A stretch of DNA of 64,000 nucleotides. Source: Vanilla planifolia (Eukaryota > Streptophyta > Magnoliopsida > Asparagales > Orchidaceae). Location: NCBI GenBank assembly GCA_023846275.1, contig CM043869.1, positions 33,610,737-33,674,736 on the forward strand, read 5' to 3'. Made by a program: the position numbers and the translations under genes. Numbering within the stretch: the first letter of the stretch is position 1; every line of letters starts with the position of its first letter. Of this stretch, positions 63,620-64,000 are shown piece after piece. Under the pieces are notes generated by a model. That model made no database searches. It saw only the letters and a program-made list of their open reading frames with translations, and was not told the DNA's origin.

Positions 63620-64000
63620 TGAAGGAAATATGATCGGTGGAATAAGTATTTAAGATCAATATGATGATATTTTTTTATATAATCAAATTATTGTACGATT
63701 TTGTTTCTTCTTTCGGTGCCATTGAGGGGTTATATGCCTAATTTTTTTGTTGCATGGATTGCTTAAGATTTCTTCGTATCAAGTATGCTCTTATTTAATG
63801 AAAAAGGACTTTTATTTGTATCAATATATTTTAATAAAAAACATTGGATAGTTCTTGTATGTTTATATAATTATTGTATAAACATAAAAAAATTATGTTG
63901 AATATTAAATTTAAAATAATATTGAAAAGACAATTATAAGGGTAGGAGTTATTTAAATAATAATGATTGCTGACACAATAGTAACTAAGTCATTTTGAAT
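63620..64000. other. AT-rich DNA downstream of PELO
   Basis: No gene or repeat recognised in the remaining 380 bases. Confidence 0.7.

Overview
The window is nuclear DNA from a flowering plant. The sequence is very AT-rich, with short protein-coding exons separated by GT-AG introns, and heavily decayed plant-type Ty3/gypsy and LINE retroelements. I cannot name the species. No bacterial, organellar, CRISPR, tRNA or rRNA feature was seen.

There is one intact gene: a complete PELOTA (PELO/Dom34) homologue on the + strand, from the start codon at 30706 to the stop at 63354. It has 16 coding exons. All 15 introns are GT-AG, reading phase is kept at every junction, and the exons sum to 1137 nt, giving a 378-residue protein that ends in the acidic tail DLEDIEM. 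Pelota is the eRF1-like mRNA-surveillance factor that, with the GTPase Hbs1, rescues stalled ribosomes (no-go and non-stop decay). The coding sequence is about 3.5% of the 32.6-kb span. The two largest introns, 6 (7.7 kb) and 7 (11.35 kb), carry most of the extra DNA. A GC-rich island at about 28.97-29.43 kb is the best candidate for the promoter and first, non-coding exon.

The left 28.9 kb is gene-free and is a retrotransposon graveyard. It holds a minus-strand Ty3/gypsy RNase H-integrase relic (about 10.25-11.26 kb) and a minus-strand gag-protease-RT relic (about 19.65-20.87 kb). Next to these lie a plus-strand pol relic (about 20.93-23.58 kb) with a polypurine tract and a putative 2.1-kb 3' LTR (23585-25713). 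There are also dispersed repeat pairs, several degenerate tandem arrays, a (TA)n tract of about 112 bp, and long stretches rich in hyphenated palindromes of the type ATCATA-n4-TATGAT.

Inside the gene, intron 7 holds a sense-oriented, frame-broken plant LINE (about 43.6-48.8 kb: ORF1, endonuclease, RT, zinc-binding domain, RNase H). Downstream in the same intron is a further Ty3/gypsy RT/integrase fragment (about 50.3-51.7 kb). Intron 6 carries a small block of the same palindromic family seen upstream, a diverged 153-bp duplication and a perfect 83-bp tandem duplication. Intron 14 carries a degenerate array built on a TTTAAATGATGAAAT motif. I found no evidence of a new multi-gene system. The most unusual observations are the palindromic family, the two opposed gypsy halves that stop at the same point of RT, and the strong intron expansion of a housekeeping gene.
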